Assembly (NCBI GenBank): GCA_964019425.1
Contig: OZ025809.1
Coordinates: 913,588 to 977,587 of the forward strand
From: Flectonema sp. DT1601
Lineage: Eukaryota > Euglenozoa > Diplonemea > Diplonemida > Diplonemidae
Length of the DNA: 64,000 nucleotides
Direction: 5' to 3'
Shown here: piece after piece, positions 10,666 through 22,293 of the stretch
How the letters are laid out: each line of letters opens with the position of its first letter
Numbering within the stretch: position 1 is the stretch's first letter
Notes under the pieces: generated by a model
Told to the model about the DNA's origin: nothing
Database searches by the model: none
Seen by the model: only the letters and a program-made list of their open reading frames with translations
Program-made: the position numbers and the translations under genes

Positions 10666-10828
10666 AAAAACAAAGCAAAAAAAAAAAAAAAAAAAAATCA
10701 CTCTTAGTCACATTATCTTATTTTAAAATTTAAAGACGACCTTCTTCCTATGGTCGACGACTAAACCAATTTGGAGGTTCTAGCCTCTCTTAATATTACG
10801 TCTCTTGTTTGATTTTATTAAAATATCA

Positions 10829-10849
10829 TTTCCCTTTTCCCCTTTTTAG
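10829..10849 (+). other. Strong pyrimidine-tract acceptor before the CxxC-repeat surface gene
   Basis: An almost pure C/T tract of about 20 nt (TTTCCCTTTTCCCCTTTTTAG) ends in AG at 10849, only 11 nt before the ATG and 184 nt after the MCM8 stop. The MCM8 3' side has a poly-A tract at about 10679-10697. With so little space, a normal 5'UTR intron would have to start inside the short intergenic region. Confidence 0.55.
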
Positions 10850-10860
10850 AGAATTTAAAT

Positions 10861-13800
10861 ATGAATCGCAGTTGGCATTTATTGCTGACGGTGTTAAGTG
10901 TGGTTTGGGTGGGAACAGCAGTACCAACTCCGAGAAATGTATTAGACATTCCTCAATTCTTAGCAACTCATGGAGGATTTAGTTTTTATAAGGTATTTAT
11001 AGAACCGACACTATACAGAACTAATCAACAGCTTACTGATGAAGTCGTAGCAAGTACTTGCTTAGCTGCCAGTAGAGGAACACCACCGATGGCGCCGTGT
11101 CAGAGTTCAAGTCCAGCGTGTAGATTCTATTCAGCAATTCATTGTAAAGCAACATCAGAACAGGGATGTGAACAACCGATGTTAACAACTGCTTTAGCAA
11201 TGGGGTGTAGCTCTGCTTATGATCCAAACTGTCGTCTTAGAACTCTAGGATCACTCGTAGGTACTAATGGAGGGTGTCTTTGGGCTCACATGGGTCTCAA
11301 CTGGAATGGAAATGGTGCTTGTGGTAACTGCTACTGTAATGTTCCAACATGGAATGCAGCATCACCAACAGCAACATGTGATTCTTATGGTCAGTTCTGT
11401 CAAGAAGGTCGACTATTCTCAGCTGACGGTACTGTCTGGCCAGAGTGTATTCAAGCAGTAGTTCCTGGTACTACTCAAGTCAGTTGTTTAACAAACATGA
11501 ACCCGATGGGTGATTGGCCAGACACAGCAGCAGAACACTGGGCCTATTGCGTAGGACGTGCAGTCTGTAAATGTGTACACGGAAAGTGTGATATTTCATC
11601 AGAATTGGGACACTGTCGTTTAGGAACTTGTGGACCTGGTTGGTCAGGTATGCTTTGTAATCAACCTTGTGGTCCAACATTCTGTTTAGGAAGAAATGAT
11701 CCAAATGCTATCCCTCCAACTAATATTGTAGCATCACCATTCCGTGGTGTTTGGACTAACTTACAAAACCAATGTCATTGTCAGTGTCTTCCTCAGTATG
11801 GTCCTAGTGGTGCAGGACCACAAGGAACAATTTGTGGATCATGCATTCAACCTGGTATGCTTCAATGTGTTGCCTATACTGGTACTTACTTATCATCAAC
11901 GACACCAGTTAATACTATTCCAAGGAATACTCAATTCACTGTTAATGTTGATGCTCGATTCGTTCAAAACGATCAAGTTGATACCTCTATAACTGAGATC
12001 ATTACTGTTTCTAAGAATGCTGGTGGTGGTAATGGTGATGGTGGAACACTAAATGTTCACACACAGAATTCACAAATGAATCAGGGACAGGTTACGATGG
12101 TTATGGAATTTACTGATGCCTGTGATGCTTGTTATTTAACCTTTACAGACATTAAAGGAATATTACAACCACTTACCTTTGGACCAATTAGAGTAACTAC
12201 TAGCAGTACTCACTTACAAGCTACAACATCTCATACAACAGTTGGTGTTACTGATACTGTTGTTGTTAGATTACAAGCTGTTGATGGTCCAGTTGGAACT
12301 ACTGGTTCAGTTGATGTCACATCGCCTGGTGTTATCAGAGCAAGACTACAAACTGTTCCTGATGGTGGTAATGGAGGAGGATGTGGAATCACACCAGACA
12401 CTTCTTCATCTCTAACTCAAACACTTACTAACGGAGTAGGTGAATGGCGTTTCCGATACGGATGTGCCTGCGATGCTTGCATTCTCGTATTCGAGGATCT
12501 TTCTCAGACCCGAACTCTTCCAACTTTCTATTACCAACCTATGAAAGTCAACACCAACGGTCAACGACTTGGATGTCGTACAGGTACTGGTGGTGAGTGT
12601 GTTGCTGTTTCTTTAAAAAGACGGGAGGAAGTATTTTCAATCGCAATTCGATCCCTCGATGCCCAAGGAAACCTCGACAGAAGCACCACTGGAACTATAA
12701 CATTGAATCTTGCAAACGGTGGTGGAAATGGTAATGGAGGTCAACTTCTCAATGCCGCAGGTACGAAGTCATTAACTCAACCTCTCGTTGATGGTGAAGC
12801 TCTTTATGATTTATCATTTACTGAGGCATGTGATAGTTGTGTTGTTACGGCTTCATCATCTAACACAGCCATGACTGCTTATACATTTCCAACTATTAGA
12901 GTGTACACGAATGGACTTAACTTAGCTGTTACAAACACTCCTCCTACAATGTTAAGTGTTGGTCAGGTTTTTGAAGTTATGGTTGAAGCGAGAGATACTC
13001 AAAATAACAGAGACACCAACTGGAATGGTAATGTTGGTGGTACGCTTCTCGCTAATGGTGGTAATGGTAATGGTGGTCAACTACTCTACGAAGATAATTC
13101 AAACTCTTTAGTTCGAGCCCTAGTGAGTGGTGCATTCACGTTTAGATTAAAGTTCACAGCGTCGTGTACAGCATGTATTGTTGAGTTTACAGATGTTAGT
13201 TCATCCAATCAAAGATTAAATCCAGTACGAATTGCTCCAATCTTTGTCGGAACTGCTGGAGTAAGAATTGAATTAGTGGACCCAATCAGAGGAAATATCC
13301 AAAGGGCACAAACATTCACATTAAACATTAAAGCAGTAGACAGTAACAACAACGTTGACGTTGCAGACACAGGTAGAGTTGCAGTTTCTCTTGTTCCTGG
13401 AGGTGGTAATGGTGGAGGTGGAATATTGTCAGATCCACTTGGGCTTACTAGAACTCTTGTCGCTGGTCAAACTTCGTTTAATTTGATTTTTTCAAAAGCG
13501 TGTGATGCTTGTTATCTTGAAGTTCAACACAGCGCAGGTAATATTCCAACATTAAGAGTTGGGCCTATCCCTGTGACTAGTCCAGCTACTCAATTAGTGA
13601 TCACATCGGCAGTTCCAACAACGATCCAGGCAAACCAACCATTCGATCTTGTTGTTCAGGCAGTAGATGCGAATAGAAATATTGATACAAGTCCTCGTGG
13701 AACTTTATCACTTCGAGTCCAGTCTGGTGGAGGTAACGGAAATGGTGGAGTCCTCACAAACGCGGGCACACCTGCACTTCAACAAGTAACCGTCAATGGA

Positions 13801-15246
13801 CAAGCTCAGTGGTCACCACAATTCTCAGCAGCTTGTCAACAATGCGTATTAATTGTTAACGACATCAGTACTGGTTTGGGTAACGTACAAACTGATGCGA
13901 TTACTGTGACTACGACTATTACACAACTTGTAGCTACAACACCATTTAACAGTAGTAGGGTGTCAGTAAATACTCCATTCTTTGTTACTGTATACACAGC
14001 TGATCAAAATAATAACAAAGCTATTTCAACAGCAACTGTAATTACTGCGAGACTTCTACCAAATGGTGGTAATGGAGACGGTCAGCCATTCCAGGCATCA
14101 CCACCTCAGAATACGGTAAATGGAGAAGCAACTTTTACAATTGAATTTGGAGGAGGTTGCAATGCTTGTATTATTGAGTTTGTGTCAGCAGCGACTTCTT
14201 TAACAGCTCGACTACCAGCTGTTGAAGTAGTCACAACAGGTCAAAGTCTTGATATTCCACTTGCTGGAACTACTTTAGCAAGTATTCAAAGAGGACAAGT
14301 TCTTGATGTTCCAGTAACAGTTGTTGACTCTAGAAGAAGTGTTGATACTTCCTGGACTGGAAGAGTATCTGCAACCCTCCGTTCAGGTGGTGGTAACGGT
14401 GACGGTGGAACTCTCAGTAACAGTGGCGCTAGTTTAGTTCAATCATTCCAACGTGGTTATCGTCTTTATCAATTATCATTCTCTTCAGCTTGTACTTCTT
14501 GTACTATTGAGTTTCGTGATCTAACAGGTATCCTTCCGACAGTTACTCTTCCAGCTGTGAAGGTTACTACAACTACTGCTGCTTTAGAAGTATTACAACA
14601 AACTTCTGGTGCAGCAACTCAACGAGGTGTTCCATTTAATATTCAGGTAACTGCTAAAGATGATCAAGGAAATATTAATAGTGATGATCAAAGTGTTGTT
14701 GGTCTCACTTTAGGTGACTATGGAACTGGTGCGGCAGTGACTCCAATTGCAGGAGGTATTCAAGGGGGAGGAGCAAAGAGACTAACTGCAGGAAGAGCAA
14801 CTTATTCAGTTGTTGTAACTGATGACTGTACTAACTGCGCTGTGTTACCAACTTATTCAAGGGGTTCTTCTGGGTCTGATGATCCGAACATTGCTCAGCC
14901 TTACAGACTTCCATTCCACACTGGTGGAACAGCTGCAGCGAATGCTACAACACCAGCACCACCAGCACCTTCGTCTTCAGATGATAACAGCAGTCTTATT
15001 ATTGTTTATGTTTTAGCTGCTGTGGTTGGTGCTCTTCTATTGGCACTACTTGCATACTACTGTTGGAAGAAGAACAAAGCAAAGAAGGATAAATCTACTG
15101 CTGAACCGAAGCCTTCTGATGAAGGTCCACTTCCTGTCTATCCTGAGAGAGACTACGCACCAGAAATACCAAATCAGGATTATTCGAATCCAATTGGAGA
15201 GGTTTTCCCTTCAAGTCCGCAGGGTGATCGACCTTGGATGGTATGA
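10861..15246 (+). CDS. Large type I surface protein with nine Gly/Asn-rich CxxC repeats
   Basis: A single exon encodes 1461 residues. A signal peptide (residues 1-20, hydrophobic LLLTVLSVVWV) opens a Cys-rich domain (about 60-340) that includes an EGF-like stretch (CKCVHGKC...CGPGWSGMLC). From about 343 to 1355 come nine tandem repeats of about 110 residues. Each has a motif of the GGGNGDGG type followed about 35 residues later by a C-x-x-C pair (CDACY, CTACI and variants). The predicted strands suggest Ig-like beta-sandwiches. A membrane helix lies at about 1378-1402 (IIVYVLAAVVGALLLALLAY), followed by a basic stop-transfer and a 55-residue Pro/Tyr-rich tail (YPERDYAPEIP, DYSNPIGE). I do not recognise the repeat as a named family. 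Adhesion or extracellular-matrix binding is plausible but inferred. A polyadenylation-like AATAAA lies at 15266-15271. Confidence 0.75.
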   Translation: MNRSWHLLLTVLSVVWVGTAVPTPRNVLDIPQFLATHGGFSFYKVFIEPTLYRTNQQLTDEVVASTCLAASRGTPPMAPCQSSSPACRFYSAIHCKATSEQGCEQPMLTTALAMGCSSAYDPNCRLRTLGSLVGTNGGCLWAHMGLNWNGNGACGNCYCNVPTWNAASPTATCDSYGQFCQEGRLFSADGTVWPECIQAVVPGTTQVSCLTNMNPMGDWPDTAAEHWAYCVGRAVCKCVHGKCDISSELGHCRLGTCGPGWSGMLCNQPCGPTFCLGRNDPNAIPPTNIVASPFRGVWTNLQNQCHCQCLPQYGPSGAGPQGTICGSCIQPGMLQCVAYTGTYLSSTTPVNTIPRNTQFTVNVDARFVQNDQVDTSITEIITVSKNAGGGNGDGGTLNVHTQNSQMNQGQVTMVMEFTDACDACYLTFTDIKGILQPLTFGPIRVTTSSTHLQATTSHTTVGVTDTVVVRLQAVDGPVGTTGSVDVTSPGVIRARLQTVPDGGNGGGCGITPDTSSSLTQTLTNGVGEWRFRYGCACDACILVFEDLSQTRTLPTFYYQPMKVNTNGQRLGCRTGTGGECVAVSLKRREEVFSIAIRSLDAQGNLDRSTTGTITLNLANGGGNGNGGQLLNAAGTKSLTQPLVDGEALYDLSFTEACDSCVVTASSSNTAMTAYTFPTIRVYTNGLNLAVTNTPPTMLSVGQVFEVMVEARDTQNNRDTNWNGNVGGTLLANGGNGNGGQLLYEDNSNSLVRALVSGAFTFRLKFTASCTACIVEFTDVSSSNQRLNPVRIAPIFVGTAGVRIELVDPIRGNIQRAQTFTLNIKAVDSNNNVDVADTGRVAVSLVPGGGNGGGGILSDPLGLTRTLVAGQTSFNLIFSKACDACYLEVQHSAGNIPTLRVGPIPVTSPATQLVITSAVPTTIQANQPFDLVVQAVDANRNIDTSPRGTLSLRVQSGGGNGNGGVLTNAGTPALQQVTVNGQAQWSPQFSAACQQCVLIVNDISTGLGNVQTDAITVTTTITQLVATTPFNSSRVSVNTPFFVTVYTADQNNNKAISTATVITARLLPNGGNGDGQPFQASPPQNTVNGEATFTIEFGGGCNACIIEFVSAATSLTARLPAVEVVTTGQSLDIPLAGTTLASIQRGQVLDVPVTVVDSRRSVDTSWTGRVSATLRSGGGNGDGGTLSNSGASLVQSFQRGYRLYQLSFSSACTSCTIEFRDLTGILPTVTLPAVKVTTTTAALEVLQQTSGAATQRGVPFNIQVTAKDDQGNINSDDQSVVGLTLGDYGTGAAVTPIAGGIQGGGAKRLTAGRATYSVVVTDDCTNCAVLPTYSRGSSGSDDPNIAQPYRLPFHTGGTAAANATTPAPPAPSSSDDNSSLIIVYVLAAVVGALLLALLAYYCWKKNKAKKDKSTAEPKPSDEGPLPVYPERDYAPEIPNQDYSNPIGEVFPSSPQGDRPWMV
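11889..14930 (+). repeat. Nine tandem protein-coding repeats of about 330 nt (CxxC/GGGNG module)
   Basis: The CxxC codons occur at about 12121, 12469, 12829, 13165, 13501, 13834, 14158, 14494 and 14827, a spacing of 324-360 nt. The DNA is diverged between copies while the GGGNG and CxxC motifs are kept, so the array is old and under protein-level selection. The last copy has lost the regular glycine motif. Confidence 0.85.
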
Positions 15247-17189
15247 CTTTTATCAATCAGGAGAGAATAAAGAGTATTATGAAAAAAATAAAAATAAAAA
15301 TAAAAAAAAAAACACAAACAGGTTGACGTCGAGGACGGGCACGTTCCTATTCACTAAATATCTTCATCTCAAAAACATCTGTTTAGTGGGGATCGTTTCC
15401 TTTTGTTCGGATCGCTCTAAAAAAAGATTAATTTTTTTTTTTTTTTTTTTTGGATTTATTTTTATTGTAGTTCCTCTCATAGATAAACCCTGTTCGTATG
15501 TACTCTCCAAGCATGTACATTAGTAAATTGTCATTGTTGTACAAGGTTAGTGGATTAGGTAGTGTTTTATACCTATCTCGTAACATTATTTGTTAATTTC
15601 CATTTTATTTCTTTTCTGGTTTCCTTCTTTTTTGTTTGTTAATATATGTATTTTGTGTTTTTTTGCTGCAGCGGAAAAAATAAACGAATAAACCAAGTAT
15701 CGTTGTAGTCGTTCTTTTTTTTCAATGTCGCGCTGAGCATTATTTTATTCTGTTCCAGTTGTTCGTTGTAGATATAAGCTTTCTCTATTCCCAACCACTA
15801 CCCTCCTGATTCATGTCTTCATACATCCTGCTTAGATTTTCTGGTTCTTAGTTTCTTTTCCCCTCCCCTTTTTTTTTATTATTTTTATTATTTTTTTTTT
15901 CATATTTTTTTATAAGGGCTCGTATACTGCTTTACTCAAGTTGCGGCCATCATGATTGTATTTCTATTTATTGATATAATTGTGGTGATGCGATTTTTAT
16001 GTAGCAAAAACAAAGAGCTTCCAAAAAAAAAAAAAAAAAAAAAGAAAAAATTAAAAAAAAATAAAATAACAACAACAACGATATAAATAACCTGACATGA
16101 AGTAATTCAGAACTGATGTGTTATTTTTTATTATCAGGTAGTGGTGGTGGAGATGATTGAAGCAGATTCTGCCCCCACTACCTGTTGTTTTTCTGAGCTT
16201 AAGAACGCAGTATCAAATTACCCCCCTTTTCCCCCTCTCCCCTCTCTTTTTTTTATATTTCTCTTAATATTATTTTCTATTTCAAAATGTAGTTATGAAA
16301 AAGAAAACAGCAGTATTCAGTATTAGATCATATTTCCTTTTTTTTATCCCCCATTCCCCTTTCTCGTGGTATTTTGTGGTGAAATTTCTTTTTGTTTTGT
16401 TTTTTGTATTCAACAGTAGAGCGTGTGTACTCAATTTATCCTTATTATCGTGTAAGGAATTCTTTTCTGAAGAATATTGATTATTCACTAGTGTGCCTTT
16501 AATCCCTCAACCTATCACGAAGATTACTTAGTTGTGGTGGTTTGCGTGGGGAAATCGTTGAAGTCGGTCATATCGACGTGACTCTTCATCTTTTTCTTCA
16601 AGAGACGCAATTGGGATGACCAAAAAAGTAGGCAAGTTGAGACAAAAAAATCACACAGTTGAGTGTTTTCTCGATCATAAGCACGCAATTGTTATATTTG
16701 ATAAGACATATCGTTTTGTTGTCAGTTGGCTTTAATGCTTTCTGAAGTTTACAATCCAAGTACCAGATTGAATCCTTCCATTAATCACTACTGAAATGTG
16801 TATATTACAGATGGTGATATCTTCTGGGAATTCTTGTTACATAAGTAAGTGTGTCATCGGATGTGTATTTTCGTTTTGATTTAATCGCATCCTTGAAGAG
16901 CTAATGAATTAACCGAAACATTGGAGAAGCTTGCCTCCTCGTAATCACTACCCGCAACCTTGCTTTTATTTTCTGTCCTTTTTTTTTTGCCAGTCATGAC
17001 GTTTCGTGTAATTTCTTTTGATCGTTTTTTCCCGTATTCTGCTTCCCCCATTTGATGTCGTTCACTTCGATCTCGTTGTTAAGCTTTTGGTTGCCATTTG
17101 GATATAAACAGTTCTCTCTTTGTAACTAAACTATTTCAACAGGTGTTACATAATTTACAGAAGAAGTTTATCAATTGAATTGTCATTTT
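15247..17189 (+). other. Intergenic region, no gene seen
   Basis: About 2 kb of T-rich DNA with homopolymer runs (T tract near 15430, A tract near 16022). The first part is probably the 3'UTR of the surface gene. Short open frames at 16141-16480 are low-complexity and lack coding character. There may be untranslated exons: CTGCAG near 15670 could serve as an acceptor. No tRNA or known ncRNA was found. Confidence 0.5.
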
Positions 17190-17217
17190 TTATTTTTATC
17201 TTTCCTTTCCCTGTCAG
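17190..17217 (+). other. Pyrimidine-tract acceptor before the Patched-like gene
   Basis: A long C/T tract (ending TTTCCTTTCCCTGTCAG) finishes at 17217, 52 nt before the ATG at 17270. It is a textbook acceptor and unlike the A-rich ends of the three introns within the gene. Confidence 0.55.
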
Positions 17218-17269
17218 ACTACCTGAGGAAAGACCCGCATAAAGGGAAACCACCAAAAACAAAAACAAA

Positions 17270-20200
17270 ATGACGAAGAGTAGCTGTTCCAGCCACTCGA
17301 AGAAGTCAGAAAAGTCGAATAAATCGGCGAAAGATTCTGAAATGCCTGAAGAAGAAGACCACGGATGTTGTATGAATATCAGAAACAAGTGGGCAAGAAT
17401 GCAGGCATCAGCATTCGCATCACTTGGAAGATTCATGTTTAACAACCCTTACCCGTTTGTGTTTTTTGTTCCATGTCTGTACCTTGCCTTAGGATGGGGT
17501 GTCTACAAAGCTGAGTTAGAAAACGATCCAACCGAATTGTGGGTAAACAAGGGTTCAAGACTTGAAGATGAAAAAAGCTGGTATGAAGAGTTATTCTTCG
17601 AGCTACCAAGATCTGTTGGAGTTCAAGTTACTAACAAGAGAGCTGGAAGGGGAGCAAATGTACTTACTGACGAAATCTTGAATGAGTTGTATGATATTGA
17701 CGGTCTTATTCTTGATATGCGTCCACATCAAGATATCTACCTAATGACGAAACACGGTTGTGTTGGTAAAACTAGAGCTAATTGTCAATTTAACCCAGCT
17801 GTTCCAACTGTTAACACCTTTTGTGGATGGTCTGATGCAGATGATGCTTGTCTTTTTGAAGACAGAGCTGGTTTGTACCCATCAACTCAACAGAAGGGAG
17901 GTATCATCTACACTGACAAGAATGGACTGCAATGGGGATGGAGAGAGGTTTGTACAGAAGTTGAAGTTCCTAAAATTGATAACAATATTCAATCATCTCC
18001 TTTATCTGCTTTAAGAGCTCCATGTTCAAGACAGCAAACTCCAATGGACTGCTTTACTACTCATCCAAGAACTTTACAAAGTGGTGTTTTGGATATCCTG
18101 AGATGGGATGCTGGTCATCCTGTTGATTATACCGATAGAGTAAACCGTAACAAGGCTCTTACTGAACCTTGTTTACTATGGCAGCAGGCATACAACGCAA
18201 AGGGTTACACATTGGGTGGTGTTACTACTGATGATCTTGGAATAATCAACCACATTTCTTCTTTTAAATTCTTATATCCACTTGATGGACCAAAGGCATT
18301 CCAAGCGAAGTACAACAACTACATTATGAACCACACTAACTCTGCAACTATGTACAGATCACTTGGATACCCTGAACAGATCTCTCTTGATCAGGCGGAG
18401 GATATCATCGACGGATGGGAAGAGAGATTTGACACCATTTTCAAGGAAAACAGAGCAAAGTTTCTTGAGGCTGATGTCACATGGCTCAGTAAGTGGAATA
18501 TTGAGGAAATCGTAAACGACGCATCAACTAAAAACAAAACCTCGATGGTAATCGTGTTATGTTTATTACTGTTGTGTGTTTGGTTCTTATTGGTCAGATG
18601 GGATAAGGTCATGTCCAGAGGTTTACTTGGAATTGGTGCCGTTCTGTTGGTTGGTCTTTCAGTGTTTTGCACTTTGGGATTATCAGCGTTCTGGGGAATT
18701 GAGTTCAACGGATTATCTCTTCAAGTGTTACCATATGTTGCAGTAGGTCTTGGTATTGATGATGTTCTTGTTTTATTATCATACTTCGATGAGGATCCAA
18801 AGAAGGATACTGAACTTCGTTTCATGCAATGCTACAGTCACGCTGGACCTTCGATCTGCGCAACTTCCATTGTTAACACTCTCGTCTTCTTCTTAGGAAC
18901 TATTGTTCCAGTTAAGGCTGTTAATGACTTCGCTTTCCAGGCAGGTATTTCTGTTGTTGCTAACTTTATTATTATTCTGTTTGTCTTTGGACCGCTTCTT
19001 GCATTAGACTGCAGACGTATCGCCCAAAGACGTTGGGATGTTCTATTCTGCGCCACTAGCAACACTGATCCAGAGAAACCACCTCCAAGACTCTTCTCTG
19101 GAAAGGTCGCAGTAGAAGTTGTACTCGGACCAATCGCTACTAACCTACCACTCCAGGTTGTGTTTATGCTTTTGACACTCGGTCTGCTTTCTGTAAGTAT
19201 TTGGGCTGCATCAGAGAAGGTTACACTTGGTCTTGCCCTCAGCACATTCGTTGAGGAGGACACGCAAGAAAACGTGTATCTCTCAGTCAGACATGAGTTC
19301 TTCCAGGCTGAGGTTAACTATTTGGTATGTACAACTTCCCTTTTATTATAATAATTTCCACAACCTAAAACCATCGACACACTATAACAACAGGTTGGAT
19401 ACTCTTCAGACTGGCACACAAGAGACAGTCAACTGAAGCTTAACAAACTTGTCAGTCATCAACTTATGAACCCTGACAACGACTTCGGAATCCCTAACGG
19501 AACTCAGCCGCACACAGTATGTCTAATATTGGAATCTATCACAGGCTGTAGAATAGTTAATTATTTGAGAACACTAAAACATAAATAAAAAAATTAGGAA
19601 AAAACCTACCTAGTGAGTGCCCCTGCCTGGTCACAGGTATTTAGAAGATTCGCTCTTCAGTACCCGGGTGGTGCCGATCCAAAGTATGTTATTATTTTAT
19701 TAGTGATGTCACAGCACTGTGAGATGTTATAAACAGGAGTAGTGTAGTGATCTTTTTTATATTCGTCAACACATTAAACTAATTAACAGCAACGACTGTA
19801 AGTGCGAACCGTTTGTTGGAACAGTTAATGGACGATTCGTCAACGCCAAGGGACTTTGGTATCTTCATGCTGATCCAGCTGACACCAAGAAGGTTGGAGG
19901 ATACATGAAGGATCTCCCTCCAGAGTGTACTGTTAACCCAGCAATTTACTATGATTTATTGAAATTATTCTTAGGTGAGAAGACCTGTCTTGAGACTTAC
20001 ACTGGAGTGGGTGGAGCAGGTCCACTTACTAACGTCTTAGATAAAAAGTACTACACACAGACCTGTGCTGAATTTGCAGCAACTGGAACGAGGAGAATTC
20101 CAGAAGTACCTTCCTGCACAGATGTAGAGTCGAGTGTAACTACTGCTAACCATCCGTATGCAGTAAATGAGAACGGTCCTTATGGTGTTGGTCAGATGGC

Positions 20201-21008
20201 TCCATTCAGAGATGAGATTGAGTTCAACACTGAGGGAACTATTAAGGGTTTCAGAATTTCAATTATTAACAACCCTAACGAGCAGTCTGACATCACTAAC
20301 AACATTCAAATGATGGAAGAAATTAGAGCTCTTCTGGACAATTCTGGTATTCCAGTGTTCGCAACTGGTCAGACTTTTATCTACTCAGAACAATACAGAT
20401 ACTCACGTGACAACTTAAGAACTCTTATGATTTCTTGTGTCTGTGGTGCTGCTGGTTTAACTGCTCTCTTAATGGCATCTTTGACTGTTGGTCTAATTGA
20501 ACTCGCATGTTTAGGAAGTGCTATGACTATTATTATTGCATGTCTGCCAATGTTGAAATTACATCTTAACGGTGTTAGTCTGTTGTCAGCTGTATTTGGT
20601 GTTGGAGTTAACGTTGAATTGGGTGTTCATATTATCAGAGCCTTCTTGGTAGCAAGATCCTCTGACAGTTCACTTTCAGCATTGGAACAGCGTAAGGAGA
20701 GAGTTATCATTGCTTTATCTGAGATGTCTGTTCCTGTCTTTGACGGTGCCGTTACTTCATTTGTTGGTGTTTTAGTATTAGCATTCTCAGACAGTGAGTT
20801 CTTTAGAGAGTACTTCTTTTCTTTCTACGCAGTTATGATTCTTGTTGCTCTGTGGCACGCATTCATCATGCTTCCAATTCTTCTCTGCTGGTTTGGACCT
20901 GAGCAGCTTCCTCCTCACATTATTGGAGAATCGTACAACAACGTCGCAGAGGACGATGTCTCTGAAGAAGATATGAAGGAGCACAACGGGGATATGGAGG
21001 CTGTATAG
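17270..21008 (+). CDS. Patched/NPC1-related RND permease with sterol-sensing domain
   Basis: Four exons (17270-19324, 19394-19516, 19598-19683, 19790-21008) with GTATGT donors join cleanly into 1160 residues; all junction phases agree. After a Ser/Lys-rich cytoplasmic start, a first membrane helix (about 60-80, PYPFVFFVPCLYLALGW) leads to a large loop with paired cysteines. Helices 2-6 (about 424-585) form the sterol-sensing domain, with the signature YVAVGLGIDDVLVLL; helix 7 is near 628. A second loop, spread over exons 2-4, precedes five more C-terminal helices, including SAVFGVGVNVELGVHI and VTSFVGVLVLAFSD. This is the twelve-helix layout of Patched, Dispatched and NPC1 transporters, which move sterols or lipidated ligands using ion gradients. 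The Asp pair of GIDD in the first half is kept, while the second half has NVELG in the equivalent place. There is no separate NPC1 N-terminal cholesterol-binding domain, so Patched-like is the better label. Confidence 0.85.
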
Positions 21009-22254
21009 AATTCATTTTTATCCTGTTCCCTTCCCCTTCCCAAGGCTTATCGTATCCCCCCCCCGAGCTTGATAGTACGTATCAATTCCCCCCTGCCCTA
21101 AACATGAAATAAAGAGGAACGACGGAAAAAAATAAAAAAAAAATAAAAATAAAGTATGGGTTCTATACATATGTTTCTTGTATCTAAAACGATGCTGCAT
21201 TCCTTTATTTGTAGCGGCTTTCCTCTTCACAATGCACACACAACACCCCCAGTAGAATTTCAGAGCATTTTTGCTCCCCCGATAAATAAATCCACTTTAA
21301 TGGACATCGATATCAGCCAGTTATGAAAGTCAATTGTTCAGAGTGTCTTGTTTTCCATCAGAATAATTTATTTTCTCGTAAGTCCACTTTAATGTAGGTA
21401 TTTATGAGTAAATTTCACTTGATGCGTCCCTTCCTTCGTTAAAGAATTGTTCACGTGGGAGATAAGTCCTCTTTGAACTATTGAGAGAAAGAATTTAAAA
21501 AAAGAAAAAAAGGTGATCCCTGCTCTTAGCATTTTTGCTTTTCTATTTTTCTCTTTTCTCGCTTTGTCGTTACTGATTCGAGTTGACTAGGCTGTTACCA
21601 TCTATTCGCACCTACTGTGCGTGTAGAATGGGTAGTAAGAGAGGCATTACGAGTACTTTTTGGCTACTTGGAATAGGTAAAAAAATTCCATTTCGCGGAA
21701 TTCATTTGTTCTATATATTTTTTTTAAAAAACTTTTTTTCATTTCTTCTTTTTATCCACATCTTTTCTCACTAAAAAAAAAAAAAAAAAAAAAAAAAAAA
21801 CAAACAACAAACAACAAAGAGAGAACAATTCCGTAGCCAATCAACAAGAAGTAAATGGTCACGTCTACGCTAGAAACAGTCAACACTCGAACAGTTAGTG
21901 ATGCTTTAGGATCAACAATGACTTGGGGAGAACTGCGATGATAAAAGCATCCCTCCGCCTCTTTTTGTCTTTTTTTTTTTTTTTTTTTTTTGAATTATTT
22001 TCCCCACAAAATCCCCCGTTTTGCAAAATAATATTATCAATTCATACCAAAAAACAGCTACAATAAATTGTGTAATGTATCCGTCGTCTTGATTGAAAGT
22101 GTGTCGTGTCTTGCTTTGTATAATGTGTACCTTTTTCTGTGGTTAGTAAAAGGTTACAAGCAGACTCGGATACTTTGTTTTAGTTGTAGCCGCTTCCCTT
22201 GCTGTTTTTATTTTTAAGGGGAGTGGCAAGAGGTGAATGAACAACAAAAAACAA

Positions 22255-22293
<39 letters not shown>

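Noticed and set aside
18838-19263. 141-residue frame on the minus strand
   Set aside because: It is a shadow of the sterol-sensing region of the Patched-like gene.
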